This document shows, in pieces, positions 17,188 to 25,373 of a stretch of 64,000 nt of DNA (position 1 is its first letter; the number at the start of each line of letters is the position of its first letter). Location of the stretch: the NCBI GenBank assembly GCA_002300355.1, contig NSGV01000001.1:558001-622000 (forward strand). Reading direction: 5' to 3'. Origin of the DNA: Streptomyces sp. TLI_235 (lineage in GTDB: Bacteria; Actinomycetota; Actinomycetes; Streptomycetales; Streptomycetaceae). The notes under the pieces are model-generated. The model had not been told where the DNA came from. It ran no database searches and worked only from the letters and a program-made list of their open reading frames with translations. Position numbers and translations under genes: made by a program.

Positions 17188-17288
17188 GCGCCACGGGCCA
17201 GCCTAGCCTCAGCCGGTCCGCCGACACCGGCGGTCGACAGGGTGCGCGCAGGGCGCCGGACGAGGGGCGGGCGGCGTCGGGAACAGGC

Positions 17289-17317
17289 TTGATCACCGAT
17301 TCGTTTAATCGTAAACT
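17289..17317 (+). promoter_or_regulatory. Promoter with overlapping operator for the GNAT-OsmC-pirin operon
   Basis: TTGATC and TAAACT are separated by exactly 17 bases, a good housekeeping-type promoter. The palindrome GTTTA-ATCG-TAAAC (17303-17316) covers the -10 box, so a repressor bound there would block transcription. OsmC-type genes are often under MarR-family peroxide sensors; no such regulator is in the window. Confidence 0.6.
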
Positions 17318-17359
17318 ACATGCGTCGCGAGACCCGCGCCCGACCGAGGAGGCAGACCC

Positions 17360-17665
17360 ATGGCGATTCGCGTGACGGACAATCAGGACGGCTCCCGCTT
17401 CGAGATCTTCGACGACGAGAAGCTTGCGGGCTTCGCCGAGTACCACCGGTACGGCACCGAGCTCGCCTTCATCCACACCGAGATCGACCCGGAGTTCGGC
17501 GGCCGCGGCCTGGGCGGCAAGCTCGCCCAGAACGCCCTGGACGCCGCCCGCGAGCAGGGCCTCGCCGTGCTGCCGTACTGCCCCTTCATCCGCGGCTGGA
17601 TCACCAAGCACCCCGACTACGCCGAGCTGGTGCCGGCCGGCCAGCGCGACCGCTTCGGCCTGTGA
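17360..17665 (+). CDS. Small GNAT-fold N-acetyltransferase (YjdJ-like)
   Basis: 101-aa compact acetyltransferase-like protein. The acetyl-CoA loop is IDPEFGGRGLGGKLAQNALD, and PYCPFIRGWITKHPDYAELV is typical of the small YidJ/YjdJ GNAT group, which lacks the first strands of the full fold. ATG 17360 follows GAGGAGG. It is first in an operon with an OsmC-family protein 35 bases on and a pirin. The acceptor substrate is unknown. Confidence 0.85.
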   Translation: MAIRVTDNQDGSRFEIFDDEKLAGFAEYHRYGTELAFIHTEIDPEFGGRGLGGKLAQNALDAAREQGLAVLPYCPFIRGWITKHPDYAELVPAGQRDRFGL

Positions 17666-17700
17666 CCGCGCCCCGGACCGGACACACCCCCGAGGACACC

Positions 17701-18198
17701 ATGGACACCACCACCGAGGCCCCGGCCTTCGTCCGCTCCGCCGCGGCCGTCGCCACCAGCACCGGCGACGACTACCGCGTCGACATCCGTTCCGGCCACC
17801 ACAAGCTGGCCGCCGACGAGCCCGCCTCGGTCGGCGGCGGCGACACCGCCACCACCCCGGTCGGCCTGCTGCTCTCCGCGCTCGGCTCCTGCACCGCGAT
17901 CACCCTGCGGATGTACGCCCAGCGCAAGGGCTGGCCGCTGGAGACCGTGCGGGTGCACCTCGGCTACGAGAAGGGCCCCGAGTCGAGCGTCCGGATCACC
18001 CGGCGGATCGAACTGCTCGGCGACCTCGACGAGACGCAGCGGGCCCGGCTGCGCGACATCGCCGACCGCACCCCGGTGACCCGTGCGGTGCGCGGCGGCA
18101 CCCCGATCGTCGAGCAGCGCCACAACGCCGCGGTGCACCGGGAGGGTGCGGTCGGCACGGTCGGCGCGGTCGGACAGGAGGGCGGCCGCCATGAGTGA
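17701..18198 (+). CDS. OsmC-family peroxide-reducing protein
   Basis: 165-aa OsmC/Ohr-type protein. The conserved helix GGGDTATTPVGLLLSALGSCTAITLRMYA contains the Cys of the family at about residue 64; a second conserved Cys is not seen, so it belongs to the YhfA-like branch rather than to canonical Ohr. It ends with an 8-base overlap into the pirin gene, implying coupled translation. A role in detoxifying organic hydroperoxides or thiol compounds fits the neighbours and the redox-type promoter. Confidence 0.82.
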   Translation: MDTTTEAPAFVRSAAAVATSTGDDYRVDIRSGHHKLAADEPASVGGGDTATTPVGLLLSALGSCTAITLRMYAQRKGWPLETVRVHLGYEKGPESSVRITRRIELLGDLDETQRARLRDIADRTPVTRAVRGGTPIVEQRHNAAVHREGAVGTVGAVGQEGGRHE

Positions 18199-19156
18199 CC
18201 TCGATCTGCGCCCCACCTCCACCACCTGCGGCGGCCACCGCGCCGAGGGCCCGGTGCGGGACCTGCTGGTCGCGCGCGAGACGGCGCTCGGCGGTTCGAC
18301 CGTAGTGCGGCGGCTGCTGCCGAGCATGGGCCGGCGGATGGTCGGTGCCTGGTGCTTCGTCGACCACTACGGGCCCGACGACATCGCCGACGAGCCCGGC
18401 ATGCAGGTGCCCCCGCACCCGCACATGGGCCTGCAGACCGTCAGCTGGCTGCACGAGGGTGAGGTCCTGCACCGCGACAGCCTGGGCAGCCTGCAGACCG
18501 TCCGGCCCCGCGAACTCGGGCTGATGACCTCCGGCCGGGCGATCTCGCACTCCGAGGAGTCGCCCCGCGACCACGCCCGCCTGCTGCACGGCGCCCAGCT
18601 GTGGGTCGCCCTGCCCGACGCGCACCGGCACATGGCGCCCGCCTTCGAACACCACGCCGAGCTGCCCCGGGTGACCGGCTCCAACGGCGGCCTCGACGCG
18701 ACGGTGATCCTCGGCGAACTCGACGGCGCCCGCTCCCCCGGCACCGTCCACACCCCGCTGGTCGGCGCCGACCTGACGCTCCGCGAGGGCACCGAGGTGC
18801 GGCTGCCGGTCGAGCCCGGATTCGAGTACGCGGTGCTCACCATGAGCGGCCTCACCGAGGTCGACGGCGTCCGCCTGGAGCCGGGCTCGATGCTCTACCT
18901 GGGCACCGACCGCCGCGAACTCCCACTGCGCGCCGTCACGGACGGCTCGGTGCTACTGCTCGGCGGCGAGCCCTTCGAGGAGGAGCTGGTGATGTGGTGG
19001 AACTTCATCGGCCGCTCCGGTGAGGAGATCGCCCAGGCACGAAACGACTGGGAGACCGGCACCCGCTTCGGTGAGGTGCACGGGTACGACGGTGCCCGAT
19101 TGCATGCCCCGCAGCTGCCGGCCACTCCGTTGAAGCCCCGCGGACGGGTGCGCTGA
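18191..19156 (+). CDS. Pirin-family bicupin protein
   Basis: 321-aa pirin-like protein. The N-terminal cupin has the metal-binding cluster PHPHMGLQTVSWLHEGEVLH and HSEESP-type segment typical of pirins; the C-terminal cupin (from about residue 180) lacks obvious metal ligands. Pirins bind Fe and include quercetinase-active and regulatory members. It is the last gene of the GNAT-OsmC-pirin operon, its ATG lying inside the OsmC gene. Confidence 0.88.
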   Translation: MSDLDLRPTSTTCGGHRAEGPVRDLLVARETALGGSTVVRRLLPSMGRRMVGAWCFVDHYGPDDIADEPGMQVPPHPHMGLQTVSWLHEGEVLHRDSLGSLQTVRPRELGLMTSGRAISHSEESPRDHARLLHGAQLWVALPDAHRHMAPAFEHHAELPRVTGSNGGLDATVILGELDGARSPGTVHTPLVGADLTLREGTEVRLPVEPGFEYAVLTMSGLTEVDGVRLEPGSMLYLGTDRRELPLRAVTDGSVLLLGGEPFEEELVMWWNFIGRSGEEIAQARNDWETGTRFGEVHGYDGARLHAPQLPATPLKPRGRVR

Positions 19157-19627
19157 CCTGCGGAAACATCCACCATTCACACTCCCGGTCCAGGGCGGTC
19201 AGGCAAGACCGAGAGGTCACACGACGCCGAGCGGCAGAGGCTCCTCGGCGCCGTGGCCACGACCTCGCGGCCGCGCAGCTTCCGCGGCACGGATTCTCAT
19301 GTTCGGGCTGGTGCGACAGGGTCTGAGCGGATCGATGCTGACCTTTTGCTGACATGTGTGGACGTGAGCATCCGGCCGCATCTACACCGTCCAGATTAGG
19401 CACCCGCCCGCCGCTCGCAGATGTGCGGCCCTGTGGTGGCTGCCGCTGTTATACGGGAGGAGGCGCGACCGCCGGCCGACGTCGGCTCCCGCTTCGAGGA
19501 GGACAGCACTCGACGAACCCGGCGGGTTATTCCGGATAGGCGCCTCAAAGACGGTCACCACCCGGGACGGACGGGCTGGAGAAGACGGTCACCCTTGTCG
19601 GCCGAGGTATTGCGGATTGCCCATGCC
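19157..19627. other. Gap before the IS cluster
   Basis: About 470 bases with no open frame showing coding bias on either strand and no strong hairpin. It separates the intact left part from the mobile-element zone. Confidence 0.4.
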
Positions 19628-19639
19628 AGTGAGCCTCTT

Positions 19640-20419
19640 TCATCCTGAGCTTTCGCAGGTCGCGAGGCTTTGGATCATGAGGGTGTGGACGGCGGCGATC
19701 AGTCGGCTGATGCGGTTGGTCGAGCAGCGGGCTTTACGGAAGACCTTCCAGGTCTTCAGCTGGGCGAAGGCGCGTTCGCCGGGTGCACGCAGGCGGGCGT
19801 GGTCGCGGTTGTACTGCTGGTAGTGCTCGGGCAGTTCGTGGTGGTTGTAGTAGGGGGTGCGGACGGTGGAGCCGGCGCCTCGATAGGCCCGGTCGGCGAG
19901 GACGAGGACCTCGCGGGTCAGGCAGGCCTGGACGATGCCGTGGGCGCGGGCCGCGGTCAGGTCGTGAGTGCGCCCCGGCAGGGCACGGGAGAACCACAGA
20001 GGTGTGCCGTCCGGGGCAGCGACGACCTGCACGTTCATCCCGTGCTTCCGGTGCTTTTGCGAGTAGTACGGCTCGTCGGCGGCGATCCGGTCGGTCGGGA
20101 TCAGCGTGCCGTCCACGATCACGAAGTCGCCTTCGCCCAGTCCCACCAGGGCCTCGCGCAGGCCCGGCGCCCACGCGGCCAGGACCTCGACGGTCTCGTC
20201 CACGTACCGCCAGGCCGTCGCCTCCGACACCCCGAACCCGGCTCCCAGTTGCGCGAGGGTCTCGTTCTTCCGCAGATGGGCCAGGACCAGCAGGGCCTGC
20301 TTGAAGCAGCCCAACCTCCTCCATCGTGAGCCGAGTTCACGCCTTCGGGTGTAGATGAGCCAGGAGACGTGCTCAACGAGCTCGTGCGGGACATCGAGCA
20401 TGGCAGGATACGGAACCAA
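19640..20419 (-). CDS. IS5-type DDE transposase, copy 1
   Basis: 259-aa transposase with an N-terminal HTH (TLAQLGAGFGVSEATAWRYV) and a DDE domain: Asp in FVIVDGTLIP, Asp in LVLADRAYRG and Glu in GERAFAQLKTWK. The TTG start at 20419 lies in the arm of a hairpin. It is complete, so the element may be active. It differs from copy 2 at a few positions (for example AAPDGTPLW against ATPDGTALW). Confidence 0.88.
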   Translation of the reverse strand: MVPYPAMLDVPHELVEHVSWLIYTRRRELGSRWRRLGCFKQALLVLAHLRKNETLAQLGAGFGVSEATAWRYVDETVEVLAAWAPGLREALVGLGEGDFVIVDGTLIPTDRIAADEPYYSQKHRKHGMNVQVVAAPDGTPLWFSRALPGRTHDLTAARAHGIVQACLTREVLVLADRAYRGAGSTVRTPYYNHHELPEHYQQYNRDHARLRAPGERAFAQLKTWKVFRKARCSTNRISRLIAAVHTLMIQSLATCESSG

Positions 20420-20482
20420 CAGGGCCCCTCGGCGGCGACGTGATGAGTGAGATCACCACGGCAACGACGAGGGGTCCTGTTG
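20417..20482 (-). promoter_or_regulatory. Hairpin covering the transposase start, copy 1
   Basis: CAACAGGGCCCCTCG (20417-20431) pairs with CGAGGGGTCCTGTTG (20468-20482) over 15 bases with one wobble; the loop is 36 bases. The TTG start codon is inside the proximal arm. Only RNA that reads in from outside would contain both arms, so it can shut off translation from external promoters, as known for IS10 and IS50. Confidence 0.55.
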
Positions 20483-20611
20483 CGTCACTGCAACCCGCTG
20501 ACCAGCTATTTCACCCTGCCGAGATAGGATGAAAGAGGTTCAGTGATTCCCAATGGTGTTTGTCAACCGGCCTGGTGACGGCCGGGCGGTTGCGGGCCAT
20601 GGGAGAACGGA

Positions 20612-20673
20612 CAGGGCTCCCAGGCAGTTGAGGGAGGTATCTGACGTCTCAACTCTTCTGCCGGGGAGCCCTG
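20612..20673 (+). promoter_or_regulatory. Hairpin abutting the start of the middle transposase
   Basis: CAGGGCTCCC-A-GGCAG (20612-20627) pairs with CTGCC-G-GGGAGCCCTG (20658-20673), 15 of 16 positions, with TTGAG/CTCAA extending it beyond a 5-base bulge. The distal arm ends exactly at the GTG start at 20674. The arrangement parallels the hairpin of the flanking IS copies although the sequences are unrelated. Confidence 0.5.
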
Positions 20674-21423
20674 GTGGTCACCTATCCTGCCGCACTGGAC
20701 CTGCCGCACGCCCTCGTCGAGTGGGTCACCATGCTGATCGTCACCCGGGAGGGTGACCGCCGGTGCAAGCTCCGCCCTTCACAGCGTGCCCTGGTCGCAC
20801 TGGCGTACCTGCGCAAGCACGACACCCTGGCCCAGATCGCGGCCGGCTTCGGGATCAGCGTGGGCACGGCCCACGCCTACGTCCATGCGGTGACCGACCT
20901 CCTCGCCCGCAGGGCGACGGGACTGACCCGGGCCCTGCGCGAGGCCGATCCGGAGTACGTCCTGATCGACGGCACCCTCGCGGAGTGCGACCGCGTCGGC
21001 GACGGCCGCGCCGACTACAGCGGCAAGCACCGCCGTCACGGCGTGAACCTGCAGGTCATCACCGGTCCCAAGGGCAACGTCCTGTGGGTCTCCCGGTCGC
21101 TGCCCGGTCGCACCCACGACCTGACCGCGGCCCGGCGCCACCGGATCGTCGCGACTTGCGACCGGCTGCGGATCCCGGCGCTCGCGGACCTGGCCTACAC
21201 CGGAGCCGGCCCACACGTCGCCGTCCCGGTCCGGCGTCGGCCCAGGACCGAGCTGACCACGAAGGAGAAATCGCTGAACAAGGCCCACGCCCGGCTCCGA
21301 TGCCCGGTCGAACGAGGCGTCGCCACCGTCAAACGCTGGCGCATCTTCCGACACGCCCGCTGCAGCCCCAACCGGCTCGGGTCAATCAGCAAGGCCGTCC
21401 TCACCCTGGAGAGGCAACGCTGA
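20674..21423 (+). CDS. IS5-type DDE transposase of the middle element
   Basis: 249-aa transposase. HTH region [20 protein letters not shown]; catalytic Asp in [12 protein letters not shown], Asp in [13 protein letters not shown] and Glu in [13 protein letters not shown]; it ends AVLTLERQR, the usual end for this streptomycete group. It is about one-third identical by eye to the flanking copies, so a separate lineage. It appears full-length. GTG 20674 follows the hairpin arm. Confidence 0.85.
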   Translation: MVTYPAALDLPHALVEWVTMLIVTREGDRRCKLRPSQRALVALAYLRKHDTLAQIAAGFGISVGTAHAYVHAVTDLLARRATGLTRALREADPEYVLIDGTLAECDRVGDGRADYSGKHRRHGVNLQVITGPKGNVLWVSRSLPGRTHDLTAARRHRIVATCDRLRIPALADLAYTGAGPHVAVPVRRRPRTELTTKEKSLNKAHARLRCPVERGVATVKRWRIFRHARCSPNRLGSISKAVLTLERQR

Positions 21424-21443
21424 AAACGCTCAGTGAGCCTCTT

Positions 21444-22223
21444 TCATCCTGAGTTTTCGCAGGTCGCGAGGCTTTGGATCATGAGGGTGTGGACGGCGGC
21501 GATCAGTCGGCTGATGCGGTTGGTCGAGCAGCGGGCTTTGCGGAAGACCTTCCAGGTCTTCAGCTGGGCGAAGGCGCGTTCGCCGGGTGCACGTAGGCGG
21601 GCGTGGTCGCGGTTGTACTGCTGGTAGTGCTCGGGCAGTTCGTGGTGGTTGTAGTAGGGGGTGCGGACGGTGGAGCCGGCGCCTCGGTAGGCCCGGTCGG
21701 CGAGGATGAGGACCTCGCGGGTCAGGCAGGTCTGGACGATGCCGTGGGCGCGGGCCGCGGTCAGGTCGTGAGTGCGCCCCGGCAGGGCACGGGAGAACCA
21801 CAGAGCTGTGCCGTCCGGGGTGGCGACGACCTGCACGTTCATCCCGTGCTTGCGGTGCTTTTGCGAGTAGTACGGCTCGTCGGCGGCGATCCGGTCGGTC
21901 GGGATCAGCGTGCCGTCCACGATCACGAAGTCGCCTTCGCCCAGTCCCACCAGGGCCTCGCGCAGGCCCGGCGCCCACGCGGCCAGGACCTCGACGGTCT
22001 CGTCCACGTACCGCCAGGCCGTCGCCTCCGACACCCCGAACCCGGCTCCCAGTTGCGCGAGGGTCTCGTTCTTCCGCAGATGGGCCAGGACCAGCAGGGC
22101 CTGCTTGAAGCAGCCCAACCTCCTCCATCGTGAGCCGAGTTCACGCCTTCGGGTGTAGATGAGCCAGGAGACGTGCTCAACGAGCTCGTGCGGGACATCG
22201 AGCATGGCAGGATACGGAACCAA
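21444..22223 (-). CDS. IS5-type DDE transposase, copy 2
   Basis: 259 aa, almost identical to copy 1, with the same HTH and DDE residues (VIVDGTL, LILADRAYRG, GERAFAQLK). Differences are single residues such as QTCLTREVLILAD for QACLTREVLVLAD and CENSG for CESSG at the end. Complete and potentially active. Confidence 0.88.
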   Translation of the reverse strand: MVPYPAMLDVPHELVEHVSWLIYTRRRELGSRWRRLGCFKQALLVLAHLRKNETLAQLGAGFGVSEATAWRYVDETVEVLAAWAPGLREALVGLGEGDFVIVDGTLIPTDRIAADEPYYSQKHRKHGMNVQVVATPDGTALWFSRALPGRTHDLTAARAHGIVQTCLTREVLILADRAYRGAGSTVRTPYYNHHELPEHYQQYNRDHARLRAPGERAFAQLKTWKVFRKARCSTNRISRLIAAVHTLMIQSLATCENSG

Positions 22224-22286
22224 CAGGGCCCCTCGGCGGCGACGTGATGAGTGAGATCACCACGGCAACGACGAGGGGCCCTGTTG
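22221..22286 (-). promoter_or_regulatory. Hairpin covering the transposase start, copy 2
   Basis: CAACAGGGCCCCTCG (22221-22235) and CGAGGGGCCCTGTTG (22272-22286) pair perfectly over 15 bases. The copy 1 wobble is a full pair here. Confidence 0.55.
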
Positions 22287-22362
22287 CGTCACTGCAACCC
22301 GCTGACCAGCTATTTCACCCTGCCGAGACAGGATGAAAGAGGTTCAGTAGCAACCGAGCGAT

Positions 22363-22413
22363 AAAAAAACCCGTACATGTGCCCGGCCCGTTCTCGGGGC
22401 CGGGCAAATGTAC
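22363..22413 (-). terminator. Intrinsic terminator with T-tract reading toward the IS
   Basis: GCCCGGCCC and GGGCCGGGC form a stem around GTTCTCG, extended by outer GTACAT/ATGTAC arms, and on the minus strand it is followed by GGG and seven T. This is a textbook factor-independent terminator, rare in such GC-rich genomes. No minus-strand gene directly feeds it, so it may be left over from a gene removed by the IS insertion. Confidence 0.65.
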
Positions 22414-22436
22414 GAACTAGCGGCCTGGGGGCAGAT

Positions 22437-22973
22437 GTGCACTTCGAGAAAATCATTGACGGGATCGCTTGGCGCTCTTTCGCCGGTGCCAGCCAGGTAT
22501 ACGCTGAAGCTGATACCCCGGCAGGAAAGGTAACCTTGCATCGCGGCCCCGCAACAATCGGGGGCGCCGCTTCCGGCATCGAAGGCCGAGAGTCCTGGCG
22601 AATCGAGTGCGATGAAGAATTTCCCGTCGTCCTCCATGACGCCGGCGCCCCCGGGGCACTGGCGCGACGCCGAGTCAAGCAGGGAATTCACGGCACCTAC
22701 AAAGGCGCAGACCTGACGATCACGGGGTCAGGTTCTATCGCCCCAAAAAGCAGGCACGTGACCTGGCGCTGCGGAACCGACGTCCTCACCTTCAAAACGG
22801 GAAAGTTCAAAATCCACTTGGTCAACCCGGACGGTAGCGAGATCGCCGTTAAGCGTGCCGGAGAATGGCACATCACGGAGGCCGCCTCACCGGATCAGAT
22901 ACTCGCAGTCTGCGTCTTCGAGTGGGCCGAACTCGACTCTCTTCTCGAATTCCCCCTCCTGGCGATGTTCTAG
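22437..22973 (+). CDS. Unknown 178-aa protein next to the IS cluster
   Basis: A soluble, beta-rich-looking protein starting at GTG 22437 (HFEKIIDGIAWRSFAGASQ) and ending DSLLEFPLLAMF. The alternating strand pattern (KVTLHRGPATIG, DLTITGSGSIAP, TWRCGTDVLTFKTGKFKIHL) and hydrophobic C-terminal helix (DQILAVCVFEWAELDSLLEF) are reminiscent of tubby/LURP-like barrels, but that is weak. No family is recognised. Its codon use is less GC-biased than that of chromosomal neighbours, which suits acquired DNA. Confidence 0.6.
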   Translation: MHFEKIIDGIAWRSFAGASQVYAEADTPAGKVTLHRGPATIGGAASGIEGRESWRIECDEEFPVVLHDAGAPGALARRRVKQGIHGTYKGADLTITGSGSIAPKSRHVTWRCGTDVLTFKTGKFKIHLVNPDGSEIAVKRAGEWHITEAASPDQILAVCVFEWAELDSLLEFPLLAMF

Positions 22974-23185
22974 TCGCCGCGGTTCTCCGAAACGAACCTC
23001 GCGCACCAGATACGACGGATCACGCCAGCAAAACCAAACGTTGGCCGCCACCGTGCCCCGCCACCACCGAGAGCCTGCTCGCTCGCTCAGCCTGAGGAGC
23101 CAACCCGCAGCGCCAGCTCCAGACCAGCTCAAATCCCTCACACAATCGCATACAGATCTTCCCACCGGCGTGATTCGCCGACACA

Positions 23186-23223
23186 TCGACGGCCGGAACC
23201 CCCACCAGGGGTCCGGCCGTCGA
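23186..23223. terminator. Strong hairpin
   Basis: TCGACGGCCGG and CCGGCCGTCGA pair over 11 bases, and inside them CCCC/GGGG add to the stem. It lies 213 bases past the unknown gene and just before the Uma2 relic. Confidence 0.55.
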
Positions 23224-23257
23224 TCTGTCGTGCAGGACCACCGCCACAGCTCCGCCC

Positions 23258-23335
23258 ATCCGCAAATCGAGGGGGAACGCGTCGGTAAGCACGGCAGTCG
23301 CGTCGGCCTGGACGAGGTGGTCGACGACCGTGCCG
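23258..23335 (-). pseudogene. Uma2 endonuclease C-terminal relic A
   Basis: The minus strand reads DHLVQADATAVLTDAFPLDL, parallel to DRLIQAGKTTALTDPFPLDL of the better preserved Uma2 relic at 24.3 kb. Only these roughly 25 residues are recognisable. Confidence 0.4.
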
Positions 23336-23497
23336 CCGCAGCCGCCCGCCAGCTCCACCCGGTGGTCCCGCCCACCCAGCGACATCCCGCCGCTCGTCCA
23401 GGCAACAGGCCTGCCGAAGGACGCCATCCGCATCCGGCCCGTCAGACCCGAGGGCCCCTCCGGGCACAGCACGGCACACCGCTGCTGCGCCCGGGTG

Positions 23498-24130
23498 TTA
23501 CTGGGGCAGGTTCCACTCCACGCTGACGCCGAGGGCGGGGGGTGAGTACATGACGCGGGCGGGCTTCTTGTCGCCGGGCACAGGGAACACGATCTTCCCG
23601 GCGATGCAGCGGCCGGGCAGTAGGTCCGCCCCGCCGAAGGGGAACTGCGGGCGCGGGAAGGTCTCGTAGCCGCTGTTGGAGGGCTCGACCAGGGCGCCAT
23701 CGTCGTAGGCGAGTTTCCACGTCGACGGCGAGATCTGGATGGCCTGCGAGGAGGAGGCGTCGGAGCAGAGCTTGACCTCGAGGGCTGCCCATACTTCGCC
23801 TCGGGCCTCGGAGCCGCCGGCGTCCTCCGGCTTCGGGCCGTTCTTCGCGACGTCCTGCTGGTAGCCGACCACGGTCGTGGTGCCGGAGACGCCCTCGGTG
23901 CGGGACCACTTCCACGCGGTGCCGACCGCGAACGGCGACCGGGCGGTCGACGACGGCGACGGGCTGGGCGACTGCACCGCAGGGGCGGTGGCTGTGGCCG
24001 GGGCAGCGTCCGTCGACGTGCTGTCGTCGCAGCCCGTGGCGAGCAGGACAAGGGCCGCCGCCGCGGACAGCAGGGCGGCAGTCCGGTGAGGCCATGAGGG
24101 GCTGATGGCGGGCGGGGCGGGTGTGGGCAT
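23498..24130 (-). CDS. Putative lipoprotein
   Basis: 210-aa exported lipoprotein. The signal sequence TAALLSAAAALVLLATGC ends in a lipobox with Cys at about residue 33, followed by a Ser/Thr/Ala/Pro linker and a beta-rich domain (FAVGTAWKWSRTEGVSGTTT to VMYSPPALGVSVEWNLPQ). The C-terminal domain resembles the DUF4352-like fold of surface lipoproteins. ATG 24130 has CAGGAG five bases upstream. Single gene between two Uma2 relics. Function is unknown. Confidence 0.75.
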   Translation of the reverse strand: MPTPAPPAISPSWPHRTAALLSAAAALVLLATGCDDSTSTDAAPATATAPAVQSPSPSPSSTARSPFAVGTAWKWSRTEGVSGTTTVVGYQQDVAKNGPKPEDAGGSEARGEVWAALEVKLCSDASSSQAIQISPSTWKLAYDDGALVEPSNSGYETFPRPQFPFGGADLLPGRCIAGKIVFPVPGDKKPARVMYSPPALGVSVEWNLPQ

Positions 24131-24330
24131 GCGTGCTCCTGCGCTGGTGGGTGATCGCAGAACACGCTCCCACCGGCACGTCGACGGCGCGGGTGGGTTG
24201 CCGAACCGTGACCGGCGCTGACTCATGACACCTCCGGCGCGGACACCGTTTGGCACCGGTGCGCTACGTCGACGGGTCGACGGCCGAACCACTTGTTGAG
24301 GGGCCAGTTGCCTCGCTGCTTGTGCTGTTG

Positions 24331-24870
24331 CTACCGGCGCAGCGTTGCGGGGTCGAGGTCGAGGGGGAATGGGTCGGTGAGCGCGGTGGTCTTGCCGGCC
24401 TGGATGAGGCGGTCGGTGTAGGTGCGGCGTTCGAGATGGCCGAGGCAGAGGTGGGGGCGGGTTCGAGGCGCAGTGGTGCGGGATGCCAGCTGCGGCGTAC
24501 AGGGCGGGTTTGAGCAGGGGTCGGTCAGGCGCGTGGACGGCGAGATGATCTCGATCGCGACCACGACGGCATCGGCGTCCAAAGTGCTGTCGGCTTCGGT
24601 GGCCGCGGTCGCGTCGGCAATCACTAGGTCCGGGATGGGCGGACCGTTGGGCACGATCGCGGGGACTATGGGCAGCACTTCGAGCGGCCCAGGGGAGGTC
24701 TCTGCAACCGCGGGCAAGCAGGGCCGCGAATGCGGACTGGGCACGTTGGTGGGGGACGTCGGGATTCGAGCTGATCGTCAGAGCTCCGCCCACCAACTTG
24801 ATCCGGCAGTGACGTCGGAGAGTGCGAGGACGTCATCGACGGTCCACGGCCCGCTGGCGGCCTCCGCCTT
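24331..24870 (-). pseudogene. Uma2-family endonuclease relic B, several frameshifts
   Basis: Three frames together spell a Uma2 (DUF820) protein: TVDDVLALSDVTAGSSWW, then LVGGALTISSNPDVPHQRAQ, then IPDLVIADATAATEADSTLD and VVVAIEIISPSTRLTD with the catalytic-type E-I-x-SPSTR motif, then LLKPALYAAAGIPHH in another frame, and finally DRLIQAGKTTALTDPFPLDL to a stop at 24331. At least three indels separate them. Uma2 genes are expanded in streptomycetes and are PD-(D/E)XK-like nucleases of unclear role. Confidence 0.7.
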
Positions 24871-25373
24871 GCGGACGCTGGACGACGGTCGGCGGCACCA
24901 CTCGCCGAAACAGCTCCCACAGCTCGTCCGGGACCAGGCGCTTCGCAAGGCTCTTCACGTCCAGCCCAACGCTCTCTATGGTCCTCGGCCGTCCATGGAC
25001 GGCTGGACTGGAGGAGCAGCTGCGTGACGTCTGCGCCGGGGCGATCGCCGAGTCCCCTCCCGGAGAGGGGCCGACCGACGTCGATCGTGCCTTCGCCGCT
25101 TCTGTTCTCAGGCTGGCTGCCGCGGCTTCTCGCCGCCATCGCCATAGGGCACGTTGTTAATTGCCGGACGATAAGCGGGGTGGAAAATTCCGGAGAGCGC
25201 CTTTCCCTTGCGCGGATGCTGTGGCATGTGTCACGTTTATTGTGGCGCGCGTCCGGTGTGTCGCATTCTGTCTGTGGGCAAATCGGATGCAATGCACATG
25301 TTTTGACTGTCCGAGATTTCTTGACGTCAAATATCCTTGATGAAAAACTCATGAACGTCGCCCGCCTGTCCGG
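24871..25373. other. Lower-GC gap
   Basis: From about 25.15 kb the DNA becomes visibly richer in A and T (TTATTGTGG, ATGTTTTGACTG, GATGAAAAACTCATG) than the rest of the window. No supported gene was found on either strand. The composition suggests recently acquired DNA that continues to about 26.2 kb. Confidence 0.4.

Larger units (their letters stand above)
19628..20544 (-). mobile_element. IS5-type insertion sequence, copy 1 (917 bp)
   Basis: Bounded by imperfect inverted repeats of about 20 bases (left AGTGAGCCTCTTTCATCCT; right, read inward, ACTGAACCTCTTTCATCCT). It holds one transposase gene. A second copy of identical length lies at 21432-22348 in the same orientation. No target-site duplication could be defined by eye. 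Confidence 0.8.
20545..21431 (+). mobile_element. Second IS5-type element lying between the two IS copies
   Basis: This 887-base interval contains one transposase of a different IS5-type lineage plus its leader. Its right end (GCTGAAAACGCTC) runs straight into IS copy 2, and its left end is next to IS copy 1; clear terminal repeats could not be matched, so outer ends may have been lost when the copies inserted. Confidence 0.6.
21432..22348 (-). mobile_element. IS5-type insertion sequence, copy 2 (917 bp)
   Basis: Same length, ends and orientation as the copy at 19628-20544, with a few substitutions. Together they form a composite-like structure around the middle element. Confidence 0.8.

Noticed and set aside
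19628-22348. Composite transposon carrying cargo
   Set aside because: The only content between the IS copies is another transposase; there is no cargo gene, so it is described only as a nested IS arrangement.
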